Source: Bog-159 sp963818855
Lineage (GTDB): Bacteria > Acidobacteriota > Terriglobia > Bryobacterales > Bryobacteraceae
DNA length: 64,000 bases
Reading direction: 5' to 3'
Assembly: GCA_963818855.1 (NCBI GenBank)
Contig: CAWFUH010000018.1
Span: 124,001 to 188,000, forward strand
The position numbers and the translations under genes were made by a program. Below the pieces are notes generated by a model, which was not told where the DNA came from, searched no databases, and was given only the letters and a program-made list of their open reading frames with translations. Below, one piece after another: positions 33,379 through 43,339 of this stretch. The first letter of the stretch is position 1, and each line of letters opens with the position of its first letter.

Positions 33379-36194
33379 CCGTTGAGCGCTCCTTTTTCTT
33401 CACGGGGTTTTTCGCTGGCCGGCGGGCGCACGGGAACGTCCAGGCAGAGTTCGGTGCCTTTTCCGGGAGCGCTGTGCACCGCGAAATGGCCACCCAGCCG
33501 CTCAGTCCGCTCGCGCATGCCGATCAGTCCAAAATGTCCGCCGTTTTCGGGCAGCACTTCGTCCGGTTCGAAGCCGCAGCCATCATCCTGTACGCTCATG
33601 CGGATGCGGCCGCGCTGGAATTGAAACCGCAGCAGGACTTCGTGTGGATGGGCATGGCGCAGCGCGTTATACACGGCCTCGCGCGCCACCATCATGACGT
33701 CGTGCTCGACCAGCGGATCGAGCACCACCGGCTTGCCGGATGTCTCGACCCGCACAGGCACTTGCGAAGCGGCGCAGGCCTGGCGCGCCAACTGGTCCAC
33801 CAGGCGGTTGATCTCGGAACGGCCGCCGCGATGCAAATTCCACACCGCCGCGCGGGCCTCGTCGGTGACGGCGCGCATCTGCGTGCGGGCGCACTCGAGC
33901 AGGCTTTCGGCGGCGGGCGCCTGTTCCGGGGTCATGGAGGCGACCGCTTCGAGCAACGCAGATACGCCCGTGCATCCTTGAATCAGGGTGTCGTGCATTT
34001 CCCGCGCGAGACGATTGCGCTCTCCCAATACCGCCTCGAACCTGGCGTGCGCCTGCCGCATCCGCGCCTGATAAATCGACCAGACGGCACCGGCCAGTCC
34101 CGCCACGCACAGCACATAAAACCACCAGGCGCGATAGAAATGGGGACGCCATTCGAAGGCGACGGAAGCTTCGGAGGTAGCGGCCGGCTGGGCGATGTCG
34201 AAGGCCTGCAGATGAAACCGATAGTGGCCGTGCGGAATGTTCGTGTAGCTGGCCCGCCGCGCCCGCGTCTCGGTCCAGCCGCTATCGAATCCATCCAATT
34301 GATAGCGGAAGCGCACGCGATCCTGCGACCGGAGCTGGATGGCGCCATATTGAATTTCCAGCTTGCCTTGTCCGGGAGGCAGCACGATGTCGCTGCCGGC
34401 GCCCACCTCGCGCCCGTCCGCCATGACACTGTAAATGACGGCGGGCGGCGCGGCCACGGGACCTTCGGGGTCCGCGCCGATGCGGATGGCGCCGGCGGTG
34501 CTCGGGAACCAGACTTCACCGCTCGGCGTAGTGCAACCGGCCGGCTGCACGCCGCCGTACATGGCCGTGTTTTCCAGGCCATCGGCAGCCCCGTATAGCT
34601 TCACGGCAGGCCGGTAGGTGGGATCCGAGGCGGTGCGTTCGAGATCGCGGCGCCCGATGGAGGATATCCCGTTCGGTCCGCTGAGCCACAGCGTGCCATG
34701 GGGATCCTCGAGGACCTGATAGATGCTGTTATTGACGAGACCTTCGGCGATTGTGAAGGCCGTCAGTTTGCCTGATTTCCAACGGAACAAGCCGCTGGTG
34801 CGCGTGCCGAACCACAGCGCGCCTTCAGGGTCCTCGTGGATGGCCCACACCTTGACATCGTGCAGACCCGGGACGGGCGAGTCCGGGACATCCCCGCCGT
34901 TGCGCAGCCGCGTCAAACCGCGATCCTTGCCCACCCAAACATCGCCCTGGCGGTCGACGTAAAGAGCGCGTACGCTCTCGTGCGGTTCGAAGCAGCGTGT
35001 GCCGCCGGGAAGCCAGCGGCAATAGCCACCGTCGGTGCCGATCCAGATGCCACCGGCATGATCCTCCGCGAAGGCCCGTATGTAGGGCTGCACCTCCGGT
35101 ATCTGGCGCGGCGCGCCGTCGACCCAGCGGAATGCTCCTTCGCCCTCCGTTCCCATCCAAAGCGTGCCGGAGTTATCGCGAAAGACATTGCGAATGCGGA
35201 CGTTCGCCAGGGGGCCGGTGAAGCGGCGTATCTGAGCGCGGCGGCCGACCAATCGGAACAGGTGACTGCTGGATACCCACAAGGCTCCGTCGCGGTCGGC
35301 AGAGATCGTGCCAAAGTCGGCATCGGCAAAATCCGGGAGAACCACGGTACTGGCGGCCGTCTTATTCAGCCGCACGAGTCCGGCCTGGGTGCCGATCCAC
35401 ACGTTGTGCTCGGATCCGGGAAAACTGCTCAGGATGGTGTTGCTGGGCAGCGCCAGGTTGGCCGGCAGCGTGGCGAACTGGCCATCGCGGTAGCGGATCA
35501 AACCCTCGCCGATGGTCCCGATCCACAACGTGCCGTCGTCATCCTGCAACAGCGTGCGCACGGTGCTGCGAATGCTGGTCACCCGCGAAAAAATTGGAGG
35601 ACCGGGAGCGGAACTGCTGTGCTGCAAGCCTGTCACTGTACCCACCCAGAGCGTTCCATCGCGTGTCTGGAGGATGGACTTCACGTTGTCGGTTATGCCT
35701 CCCGGCAGATGATACTCGACCATGCCGTGGCCATCGATGCAGAAGAAGTGATACCCGCCGACCCACAGGCGCTGCTGGCGGTCCTCGAAGATCGCATGCA
35801 CCGATATAGCAGGCACGCCGTAGCGGGCATCCATGCGCTCGATCTTGCCGGCCTGCCACAGAAACAGCCCGTCGTCGGTTCCCATCCAGATTCCGCCGGA
35901 ATGATCTTCATGCAGGGCGCGCACGTAGCCGTTCGTCAGGCCGTCCGCCCGTGACCACTGCCGGAACGCGCGGTTGCGATAGCTCAACACGCCGCCACCT
36001 TCCGTGCCGATCCATAGAGTGCCATCGGAGGCAGCCAGCAGGCAGAAGACGCTGTTCTCGTGAAACGCGGGCGTATTGTCGCGGTTGAAGACTACGAACT
36101 GCGCGCCATCGAAACGGACGAGTCCACCGGTGGTGCCGATCCAAAGGAAATGATCGGACGTTTGGGCGAAGGCCTGCACGATATCTTCAGGCAA
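33375..36194 (-). CDS. Reg_prop/Y_Y_Y sensor histidine kinase, signal peptide out of frame
   Basis: The frame from a TTG at 36194 gives 939 residues: a run of beta-propeller (Reg_prop) repeats with many LWIGTxGGG blades, a Y_Y_Y domain (about 570-640), one membrane helix (about 650-670), HisKA_3 box LAREMHDTLIQG (about 700), and an HATPase domain. The blade sequence clearly continues upstream (RRVWHVEDGLPEDIV), so 36194 is not the true start. A signal peptide (ATG at 36333, ending about SFPSASPLS) exists in another phase; a single-base shift around 36236-36245 would join them. Such kinases sense polysaccharide-like ligands in Bacteroidetes and acidobacteria. Confidence 0.88.
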   Translation of the reverse strand: MPEDIVQAFAQTSDHFLWIGTTGGLVRFDGAQFVVFNRDNTPAFHENSVFCLLAASDGTLWIGTEGGGVLSYRNRAFRQWSRADGLTNGYVRALHEDHSGGIWMGTDDGLFLWQAGKIERMDARYGVPAISVHAIFEDRQQRLWVGGYHFFCIDGHGMVEYHLPGGITDNVKSILQTRDGTLWVGTVTGLQHSSSAPGPPIFSRVTSIRSTVRTLLQDDDGTLWIGTIGEGLIRYRDGQFATLPANLALPSNTILSSFPGSEHNVWIGTQAGLVRLNKTAASTVVLPDFADADFGTISADRDGALWVSSSHLFRLVGRRAQIRRFTGPLANVRIRNVFRDNSGTLWMGTEGEGAFRWVDGAPRQIPEVQPYIRAFAEDHAGGIWIGTDGGYCRWLPGGTRCFEPHESVRALYVDRQGDVWVGKDRGLTRLRNGGDVPDSPVPGLHDVKVWAIHEDPEGALWFGTRTSGLFRWKSGKLTAFTIAEGLVNNSIYQVLEDPHGTLWLSGPNGISSIGRRDLERTASDPTYRPAVKLYGAADGLENTAMYGGVQPAGCTTPSGEVWFPSTAGAIRIGADPEGPVAAPPAVIYSVMADGREVGAGSDIVLPPGQGKLEIQYGAIQLRSQDRVRFRYQLDGFDSGWTETRARRASYTNIPHGHYRFHLQAFDIAQPAATSEASVAFEWRPHFYRAWWFYVLCVAGLAGAVWSIYQARMRQAHARFEAVLGERNRLAREMHDTLIQGCTGVSALLEAVASMTPEQAPAAESLLECARTQMRAVTDEARAAVWNLHRGGRSEINRLVDQLARQACAASQVPVRVETSGKPVVLDPLVEHDVMMVAREAVYNALRHAHPHEVLLRFQFQRGRIRMSVQDDGCGFEPDEVLPENGGHFGLIGMRERTERLGGHFAVHSAPGKGTELCLDVPVRPPASEKPREEKGALNG

Positions 36195-36431
36195 TCCATC
36201 TTCGACATGCCAGACGCGGCGGGCGTATCCGGTTATCGCGCCGACTGAGCGGGGAGGCTGATGGGAACGAGCTTGCCAGGATCAGTAAGAATGTAATTAC
36301 ACGCGGCACTCTTCCCGGCTTTTCTGCCGACATGGCTGGCTCGCCTTAATTCTAACAACGCGCGGGCCGCGCGCAGGCTGAGAGCGTCAATGTCACTTAG
36401 TTTTCCCAATATTGGGAATGCTGCATAATCT

Positions 36432-36505
36432 GTGGGGCAGACCGCCGTTCCAAACGCGAGCAGGCCGACGTGGACGTCGGCCGCAGGACTGGAGTCCTGC
36501 CCCAC
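36432..36505 (+). repeat. TGGA-loop hairpin repeat, element with degraded first half
   Basis: A 74-base element with GTGGGGC and GCCCCAC ends. The left half has lost its TCCA hairpins (only GCAGACCGCC... remains), while the right half keeps GGCCGACG and GCAGGAC stems with TGGA loops. It lies between the sensor kinase and the monooxygenase genes, which diverge. Confidence 0.88.
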
Positions 36506-36597
36506 AATTTATGCAGGTGTTTGGTCGCGCGAAAACTAAGTGGCATTGATGGCTGAGAGCCTGCCCTGCGGGTGTGGTATTCTGCGTCGTGATACGT

Positions 36598-38115
36598 ATG
36601 GCGACCGAATATTTCGATGTACTGATTATGGGTGCGGGACTCTCGGGTATTGACGCCGCGCATCACTTGCAGAAGCTCTGTCCGCGCAAGAGCTACGTCA
36701 TCCTGGAGCAACGCGCGCGCATCGGGGGCACCTGGGACCTGTTCCGCTATCCGGGCGTGCGTTCGGATTCAGACATGTTGACGATGGGCTATTCATTCCG
36801 CCCGTGGACCAGTCCGAAGATGATTTCGCCGGGGGAAGACATCCGCGAATACATCGCCGCCACGGCGCGCGACGAGGGAATCGACCGGCATATCCGTTTT
36901 GGCCACAAGATTCTGCGCGCCGCATGGTCGTCGGCAGTGGCGAAGTGGACGGTGCAAGCGGTGCGTACGTGGCCCGACGGCCACGAAGAGAAGGTGACGC
37001 TGAGCTGCAATTTTTTGTTTTCCTGCGCGGGCTATTATCGTTACGCAGCGGGTCACACGCCGGACTTTCCGGGCATCGGCCGCTTCGCGGGCCGGGTGGT
37101 GCACCCTCAAGCGTGGCCCGAAGATCTGGACTACAGCGCTAAGCGCGTGGTCATCATCGGCAGCGGGGCAACGGCGGTGACGCTGCTGCCCGCCATAGCC
37201 AAGACCGCCGCGCACGTGACCATGCTGCAGCGGTCCCCGACCTATATCGTCTCACTGCCCGCCGAAGACAAGATCGCGAACTGGCTGCGCGGCGTGCTGC
37301 CGGAGCGATGGGCATACAGGCTGAGCCGCTGGAAGAACGTGGGGTTCATGATGTATATCTACCAGCTGGCGCAGCACTACCCGAACTACGTGAAGACCGG
37401 CCTGATCAATAAGGTGCGCGAGCAACTGGGCGCGGATTACGATGTCGCGACGCACTTCACACCGCGCTACAACCCGTGGCATCAGCGGCTGTGCCTGGTT
37501 CCGGATGGTGACATGTTCGAGGCGATTAAAGCGGGGCGGGCGAGCGTGGCCACCGGTCAGATCGAGACGTTTACGGAGAGAGGTATCCGCCTCGCGTCGG
37601 GAGCGGAACTGGAAGCCGACATTGTGGTGACGGCGACCGGGCTGGTGATGCAGGCGCTGGGCGGGGCTGAGGTTTCGGTAGACGGGAACACGGTCGATCC
37701 GGGGCAAACGCTGGCATACAAGGGCGTGATGATGTCGGGCGTGCCGAACCTGGCTTCCGTTTTCGGCTACATCAACGCGTCGTGGACTCTAAAGGCGGAT
37801 TTGATCTGCACCTGGGTGTGCCGGCTGTTGAACCTGATGGACCGGAAAGGCGTGCGCCAGGCGACACCGGCCGGGCGCGGGGAAGCGGCGGTGGCACCTT
37901 TCGTGGAGAAGTTCTCGCCGGGTTACATCGAGCGGGCGTTGGCGGGTTGGCCGAAGCAGGGGGCCAAGGCGCCGTGGCGCGTTTATCAGAACTACATTCG
38001 CGATGCGATTTGTTTGAAATGGAGCCCGGTGGACAATGGCGCGCTGGAATTTTCGAATCCGCCGGTGGGGCGGCCGGAGCCGGCGGCGCGTGAACTGAGC
38101 CAGACGGCGCGATAG
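36598..38115 (+). CDS. Baeyer-Villiger-type flavin monooxygenase
   Basis: A 505-residue FAD/NADPH monooxygenase. It starts with the FAD motif LIMGAGLSGIDAAHHL and the second segment GGTWDLFRYPGVRSDSD. The NADPH motif is VVIIGSGATAVTLLPAIA. The Baeyer-Villiger fingerprint region reads FAGRVVHPQAWPEDLDY, a variant of FxGxxxHxxxWP. The start is taken at ATG 36598; a GTG at 36589 is possible. Substrate unknown, probably a ketone or lipid. No operon partner. Confidence 0.9.
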   Translation: MATEYFDVLIMGAGLSGIDAAHHLQKLCPRKSYVILEQRARIGGTWDLFRYPGVRSDSDMLTMGYSFRPWTSPKMISPGEDIREYIAATARDEGIDRHIRFGHKILRAAWSSAVAKWTVQAVRTWPDGHEEKVTLSCNFLFSCAGYYRYAAGHTPDFPGIGRFAGRVVHPQAWPEDLDYSAKRVVIIGSGATAVTLLPAIAKTAAHVTMLQRSPTYIVSLPAEDKIANWLRGVLPERWAYRLSRWKNVGFMMYIYQLAQHYPNYVKTGLINKVREQLGADYDVATHFTPRYNPWHQRLCLVPDGDMFEAIKAGRASVATGQIETFTERGIRLASGAELEADIVVTATGLVMQALGGAEVSVDGNTVDPGQTLAYKGVMMSGVPNLASVFGYINASWTLKADLICTWVCRLLNLMDRKGVRQATPAGRGEAAVAPFVEKFSPGYIERALAGWPKQGAKAPWRVYQNYIRDAICLKWSPVDNGALEFSNPPVGRPEPAARELSQTAR

Positions 38116-38118
38116 CGT

Positions 38119-39831
38119 CTACGTCGCCTGCCGATAGGTTTGGTAGGTTTCATTGGTTATAGCGCTGAAGGGGCGGAAGCCGCCGGCTACGGCGAACATT
38201 ACCTGGGGGCCGCGGAGCTGGGCTACCTGGCGGGGCGTCTGCGGGTCGATTGGCTCGTAGCGTTGGGTTTGATCGAGTTGGAACTCGATCTTGTCTCCCG
38301 TTTTCCACTGACGGTGGATCGGAAAGAAGCCGGGGGCGAGGTCTTCGTGCATACGGCGGCCGTTGATGGAGACTTCGGTATTCTTGCCGGCCCAGTTCGG
38401 GATGCGGAGATAGACTGTAAAGTCAGTTGGAGTCTGCGCGGTCACAGTTAGGACGATCGCGTTGGTGGACGGATAGTCTGTCTCTTGCAGGATCGTGCAG
38501 CGCGCGGCTCCTTGTTTCCAAGTCAGCCGCGATGGCACATATAGGTTGACATAGATGCCATCCGGGGCACGCAGATAGGAACTGATCCCATAATCAGCGG
38601 TTAGTTGGGGGTAAGTTCCGGAGCAGCAGGGCCAGTGGTCATCTTTATCCCAACGATAGGTAGCATCCGGGATGATACGGATATAGCTCTTTTGGGCGGA
38701 AGGATGGTAATCGGAATAGTAAAATGTCGAACCATCTTCCAGGATGGGCAGGATTCCCAAGGCGACGTTGTAGAGCATACGTTCCATGCTGTCGCCGTAG
38801 CGGGACTCGCGCGTGATCGCCAGGAGATAGCGCATGATCTTGAAATGCGCGTATGCGCCGCAGCCGGATTCGAAGTGCCGGTGGGTGCTGGTTAAGCTGG
38901 CGCCGAGCTCGCCCTTGCCGGGTTCGACGAAGGCCTCGTTCGGCCCCCAGCCGCCGGTGGCGTAGCTCTGATCTTTCAGGATCATATCCACGGCATTGCG
39001 GACGGCGCGGAAATACTTGGCGTCACCGAGCTTTAGGTAGCCCTGGATGCCGGAGCTGAGTGCATTTACGTGACTGTAGGCGTGCAGTCCGGGGAGGACG
39101 TTTTGGCCTTCGGAGAGCGGATCGAAGAAACCTTTGTCGAGTAAGTACCGTTTGCCTAAGTCATAATACTTGCGATCGCCGGTTCGCTCATAGGCGAGGA
39201 ACAGATTTTCGGCGAACGTGTAGGTTTCATCCCAAGTGTAGGTCTCGTCTTTGTGTGGGCGCTGGTGCATTTCTTCGGAAGTCATGGCGTGATCCGCCAT
39301 ATGGGGCAGGACGGCGCGCGTGGTGGCGGAGAGCACGTCGAGGGCCGTGCGGTCGTCCGCGTATGAGTGCGCGTCTAAGAGGCCGCAGACCAGCTTGTCG
39401 TAAGTGTACCCCGGGTAGCGCAGATCGACGAAGAACTTACCGGATGGGTCGAGAGTTTGGGCGTAACCGCGCACCAGGCGCTGGACCTTGGCGCGGGTGG
39501 GGGCCGAGTTAGTGGCGCCGGCGAAACGGGCGAGGGCGGAGACATATTGGCCGAAGTGGGCGCCGGGGCAGAAGTCGTCGTACCAGCCACCCATATCGGG
39601 CCCCGGAGCAGGCAGGCCCACGCGCTGGCGGTAGATCTTGAGCATGCGGTCTTCGCTGAGACCCAGGAAGAAGGCGTGATTGGTGTCGAACTGGCGGCGC
39701 AAGGGGCTGGGGAGGAGTTCCACCTGAGAATAGTCGAAGACGGAGAGTGGGGCGGGATTTGCCGCGGACGCCAGGGCAGGGGAGACGGCGGCAAGTTGAA
39801 GCAATGTCCGGCGGGTCAGCATGGGTGTCAC
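38119..39831 (-). CDS. GH127-like (DUF1680) glycoside hydrolase
   Basis: A 570-residue exported enzyme with a Tat-like leader (LTRRTLLQLAAVSPALASA). The all-helical barrel is of the beta-L-arabinofuranosidase (GH127/DUF1680) type. Putative metal and catalytic residues are Glu/Cys of FESGCGAYAHF and the double Cys of HWPCCSGTYP; the Glu-to-Cys spacing in the first differs by one residue from the ExC of characterised GH127 enzymes. GGWGPNEAF is also conserved. Its ATG overlaps the stop of the M1 peptidase gene (ATGA), an unexpected operon. The sugar specificity is unknown. Confidence 0.82.
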   Translation of the reverse strand: MTPMLTRRTLLQLAAVSPALASAANPAPLSVFDYSQVELLPSPLRRQFDTNHAFFLGLSEDRMLKIYRQRVGLPAPGPDMGGWYDDFCPGAHFGQYVSALARFAGATNSAPTRAKVQRLVRGYAQTLDPSGKFFVDLRYPGYTYDKLVCGLLDAHSYADDRTALDVLSATTRAVLPHMADHAMTSEEMHQRPHKDETYTWDETYTFAENLFLAYERTGDRKYYDLGKRYLLDKGFFDPLSEGQNVLPGLHAYSHVNALSSGIQGYLKLGDAKYFRAVRNAVDMILKDQSYATGGWGPNEAFVEPGKGELGASLTSTHRHFESGCGAYAHFKIMRYLLAITRESRYGDSMERMLYNVALGILPILEDGSTFYYSDYHPSAQKSYIRIIPDATYRWDKDDHWPCCSGTYPQLTADYGISSYLRAPDGIYVNLYVPSRLTWKQGAARCTILQETDYPSTNAIVLTVTAQTPTDFTVYLRIPNWAGKNTEVSINGRRMHEDLAPGFFPIHRQWKTGDKIEFQLDQTQRYEPIDPQTPRQVAQLRGPQVMFAVAGGFRPFSAITNETYQTYRQAT

Positions 39832-42539
39832 ATAACCTTTACAGTGGTTTCAGCGGCCAGCACATCGTGATTGGCGTTGAGCAGGACGCGTTTGGGTTTC
39901 CTGGGCAAGCGGATTTTGACTTCGGTGGAAGTCATATTTCCGAGAAGCGCGACCTCGCCGGCGCGCATGACGCGGCCATCGAAATCGAAATAGATGGGCA
40001 CGCCCATGACAAACCGGGAAGATACTCCACTTTGAGTAACCTTGGCAGTAAACAGGAATTTGCCGTCGGCGTCAGGCGCCAGCGAATAGTCCATGCGGTA
40101 ACTGGGGATCTCGGTGCCGTAGACCCACTGGCGGAAGAACCAGTCCATTTTGCCGTTGTGTTCGAGATCGAGTGATGGCTTCATATGCTTTTCGACGACG
40201 GATTTGAAGGATTCGGTAGAAGCATTCTGGTTCAAGTAAGTGGAGACGAAGTCGTGCATCATGGCGACGAAATCATGGTCACCTGTTTCACGATCATACA
40301 TCAAGTATCGCAACATATGCAGCACATAGCCACCCTTGGGATAAACCAGGCGGTTATAGGCGCCACCGGTTTTGAATGTGTTGAGGCGGAGGCCCATCCA
40401 GAGCGGGCCGGCGTCGTTCGGCCGGTTGCCGTAACTATTTTTCGCCAGGATGGTTTCCTGGGCGCGTTCCCAATACTTCAGATACTTGTCGGGAGTGCGT
40501 TCGGTCTGCTGCAAGAACAAGCCGGCGGAGAAATCGGCGAAGCCTTCGGATAACCACTGGTCATGGTATGAAGCCCAGCCCACCATGTGACCCCACCATT
40601 GGTGAGAGACTTCGTGCGGTGTGACCTCCTGAATGAACTCGGCGAAACGGAACGCGCTTCCGCCCATGAGCATCCAGCGTTGAGTGCTATCGAGGAACGC
40701 GCTAACGGGCAGATAGACAAGTGTGGGCCAGGACTGCCCGAAGTTGAAAGCGGGCTGTTGGGTGATGGCAATGCGGCCGTAGGGCGCGTCGCCGAACCAG
40801 GCGGCGTAGAGGCGGATGGCGTTCTCGCCGTCAACCATGGCGCTCTCGGCCATGGCGCTGGGAGTCAGATTCAGATTGTGATGGCTCAGGAAGTCGGGCA
40901 CTTCGGCGGTGGCATAGGCTTCGATTTGATAGTGGGTTTTGTCGTCATAAACAGACTTCTTTTTGAACAAGCCGTAATTGAAACCCGCCACCGCCATGGG
41001 AACATCGGAGACCCAGTGAGATACTGCATAATCGTCTTCGCGCCATTCTTTATCGAGCTTGCCTACACCTACCAGCGTATATTGCCTGGGAACCTTGAAC
41101 GTCAGATCGTAAGTGGCGCGGTCGGCGAATGTGTTCAAGCTGGGATACCAACTGGTGCGGGCCTCGACCGAAAAGTTACCGGAACCTTCCTTCTGAACTA
41201 CCTTGTTCCCTTCGTATTCGATGCCGATGGTATAGGTTTGGCCGGAAGCCAGCCCCTCGGGCATGATTACGTAAAACGAGCCGTCTTCCTTGCGGCCCTC
41301 CTGGATGAAGGGAATTTCCTTATCTTTGTAAGTGACGCGCGTAACTCGCAGCGACGGCAGCAGGCCAAAGCCAATGACGCGCACACCGGCGGTTAGTACT
41401 TTGACCTGCACGGAGCAGGTGGCGGACAGGCGATCGTTCTTGCCGATGACGGTTTCGATGCGATAGTGTTCGGCCGCCACGGTATGGCGATTTTCGGTGG
41501 AGCGCGCGGTGCCGGACTTCCATTCGGATGCGAAATGGGTGAGATACCAGATGCCATCCTCGGAACCGCCAGGGTCGAAATTGATCAGTGCGACTTCTTC
41601 GGGAGAAGGCATGTAGGGCATGGCGCCACGGGCGTTGACGAGGAAGCGCAGATCGGAATGTTTGTTGCCGTGAATATAGGCGCTGAATGACCCGGCTTCT
41701 TTGGGGTTGTACAGCTCGCCCAGTATTTCCGCCTCATGATTGGTGATGTCCTCGTCCTGGAGCCAATATTCGAGCAGGCTGCGCGGCGTGTCGGTGCGAT
41801 GGCGCGCGGTTCTGCGGAAGTCGCGCCAGGCGCCGGCCGGTGGAGAAGCTTCATCGGTGGCCTGCGCCTGGCGCTTAATTTCGTCGTATGTATCATCGGT
41901 GAACCAGAGGACTACGGAGCGGAAGGTTTCGTTAACGGACTGTTCGCCGGAGATCTGACGCAGGTAAGTTGTTTCGAACGAGACGGCAGGCTCCAAGTGG
42001 AAGGTACCTTCGCCGGTGAAGACGGCGGCTACGACGCGGCCGAGTACAGGCGGAAGAAAGCTGAAGTCGCCGGCGGTGAAGGTAAATGTGGCGTTGTCGC
42101 GTTTGAGTGTGAGATTCGCGACGCGGAACCGCGCACCGGGGTTGGCATTGCGCAGCGCTACGTAATTCGGATCGGAGTTAGCGAATGAAGAACGCTTGCC
42201 GGCGACCTCGACGGTGGTTTGCTGGGCGGCGATCTTGAGCGCGAAGGACAGAGTTAGCGCCGTGGCAGTAACATCTATTTCTTTTTCGGTATCTTCAAAT
42301 CCATCGTGCTGGACAGTGACAGAGTACTTACCAGGAGTGACGTCGGCAAAGAGGAAGTGGCCTTGATTATCTGTGAGGGCGTTCTCGGCGTGCGCGGTTT
42401 CGGAGTTTTTGAGGATGACGGCGGCGGCGGGGATGGCGGCTCCGCTGGGATCTTTGACGACGCCTTCGACGGCTGCGGCGGCCAGGAGGGCGGGGAGCAG
42501 CGGTATTAGCAGGGCTAGTTTGGCTACCACTTGAGGCAT
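39828..42539 (-). CDS. M1-family zinc metallopeptidase with N-terminal CarboxypepD_reg-like domain
   Basis: A 903-residue secreted or surface protein. The ATG at 42539 is chosen since the longer frame reads through a repetitive G-rich tract; it begins MPQVVAKLALLIPLLPALL, a signal peptide. Residues about 22-100 form a carboxypeptidase regulatory-like beta domain (VEGVVKDPSGAAIPAA). The M1 zinc site lies in HEVSHQWWGH with the third ligand Glu in LSEGFADF (about residues 615-640). The typical GxMEN motif is not evident, so the substrate-binding edge is altered. It is co-translated with the GH127-like gene. Confidence 0.88.
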   Translation of the reverse strand: MPQVVAKLALLIPLLPALLAAAAVEGVVKDPSGAAIPAAAVILKNSETAHAENALTDNQGHFLFADVTPGKYSVTVQHDGFEDTEKEIDVTATALTLSFALKIAAQQTTVEVAGKRSSFANSDPNYVALRNANPGARFRVANLTLKRDNATFTFTAGDFSFLPPVLGRVVAAVFTGEGTFHLEPAVSFETTYLRQISGEQSVNETFRSVVLWFTDDTYDEIKRQAQATDEASPPAGAWRDFRRTARHRTDTPRSLLEYWLQDEDITNHEAEILGELYNPKEAGSFSAYIHGNKHSDLRFLVNARGAMPYMPSPEEVALINFDPGGSEDGIWYLTHFASEWKSGTARSTENRHTVAAEHYRIETVIGKNDRLSATCSVQVKVLTAGVRVIGFGLLPSLRVTRVTYKDKEIPFIQEGRKEDGSFYVIMPEGLASGQTYTIGIEYEGNKVVQKEGSGNFSVEARTSWYPSLNTFADRATYDLTFKVPRQYTLVGVGKLDKEWREDDYAVSHWVSDVPMAVAGFNYGLFKKKSVYDDKTHYQIEAYATAEVPDFLSHHNLNLTPSAMAESAMVDGENAIRLYAAWFGDAPYGRIAITQQPAFNFGQSWPTLVYLPVSAFLDSTQRWMLMGGSAFRFAEFIQEVTPHEVSHQWWGHMVGWASYHDQWLSEGFADFSAGLFLQQTERTPDKYLKYWERAQETILAKNSYGNRPNDAGPLWMGLRLNTFKTGGAYNRLVYPKGGYVLHMLRYLMYDRETGDHDFVAMMHDFVSTYLNQNASTESFKSVVEKHMKPSLDLEHNGKMDWFFRQWVYGTEIPSYRMDYSLAPDADGKFLFTAKVTQSGVSSRFVMGVPIYFDFDGRVMRAGEVALLGNMTSTEVKIRLPRKPKRVLLNANHDVLAAETTVKVM

Positions 42540-42549
42540 TGTAACGCTG

Positions 42550-42620
42550 GCGGGGTTGTGGGTGGTGGGTGGTGGGTTCCGGGTGCGGGGTGGTGGGTTG
42601 AGGGTGGTGGGTGGTGGGTT
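42550..42620 (+). repeat. G-rich TGGGTGGT low-complexity tract, long copy
   Basis: About 70 bases upstream of the M1 peptidase gene that, on the plus strand, are made of GGGTGG, GGTGGG and GGGTT units with many G3 runs. The same kind of tract is at 2889-2924. It would be C-rich in the peptidase mRNA leader. G-quadruplex formation is possible on the plus strand. Confidence 0.75.
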
Positions 42621-42799
42621 AAGACGAACTGAGCCTATTTGGTTGAGTTTGCTGGGTTGGCTGGCTTTTGGGTTATGGGTGACTGGGGATTGGTTTTCGG
42701 TGGCGGGGCTGGGTGAGGGGAAAAGGGCCATGGGTTCGAGACACTGATTGTTTATCCGTTGTGGCTGGGGATTCGGTTGTCAAAGAGCGGGGCAAGTTA

Positions 42800-43339
42800 C
42801 TAAGGGGTTTCGGTGGCGGCTTGGGCGCGGTAGACGGGTGGATCGGCTTCGGTTTCGATTGGATAGGTGGGATGCTTCGCCGGCACGCGCGGCTGGGTAA
42901 CTTGTTTCGGCTGAGAGTGAGCTTGGCGGTCCTTTTGCAATTGCTGTAGTTCGTGGATGGCGGTGGTGAAGGATCGCTCCAGCCGGGCGCGCTGGGTGGA
43001 GACTTCGCGGAGCAGCGCGAGTTGTTTTTCGAGTGGTAGATCGGCCTGGTAGATGAGGTTCTCGCCACGGGCGAGGCGGGCTAGCAGCCATTCGGAGGTG
43101 GCCATTTGTACGAGATAGGTTCGTTCGCTGCGGGTTTGGGGTTTCCACTCGGTTTCGAGATCGTCCCAGAGCTGTTGGTACTCTGCGGGGTCTTCATGGG
43201 GGAGGAGAAGGTCGCGGGCGCGCAGGCCGTATTTAAGGGCGTTCAGGCGCACGGCGGCTTTTCCGGCGGCAGTTTTTGGGCCGGTGGAATGCTGGGCATT
43301 TTGCTGGTTGGCTTGTTGTTGCTTTTCGGATATCAACAT
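42800..43339 (-). CDS. Conserved hypothetical protein with STGPKT/GK motif (Acidobacteria type)
   Basis: A 179-residue protein with an N-terminal motif NAQHSTGPKTAAGKAAV followed by RLNALKYGLRARDLLLP and a helical, charged remainder. The same block (STGP-x-T-x-x-G-K...N-A-x-x-H/Y-G-L) is common in many paralogues in acidobacterial and planctomycete genomes. Its function is unknown; some multicopy families of this kind accompany repeats. The end of the protein is rich in Gln/Pro and without structure. A hairpin repeat lies 160 bases upstream. Confidence 0.75.
   Translation of the reverse strand: MLISEKQQQANQQNAQHSTGPKTAAGKAAVRLNALKYGLRARDLLLPHEDPAEYQQLWDDLETEWKPQTRSERTYLVQMATSEWLLARLARGENLIYQADLPLEKQLALLREVSTQRARLERSFTTAIHELQQLQKDRQAHSQPKQVTQPRVPAKHPTYPIETEADPPVYRAQAATETP

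Noticed and set aside
42540..42731. N-terminal extension of the M1 peptidase
   Set aside because: The residues (Pro/Thr/Asn repeats) come from the G-rich tract, and a proper signal peptide starts at 42539.
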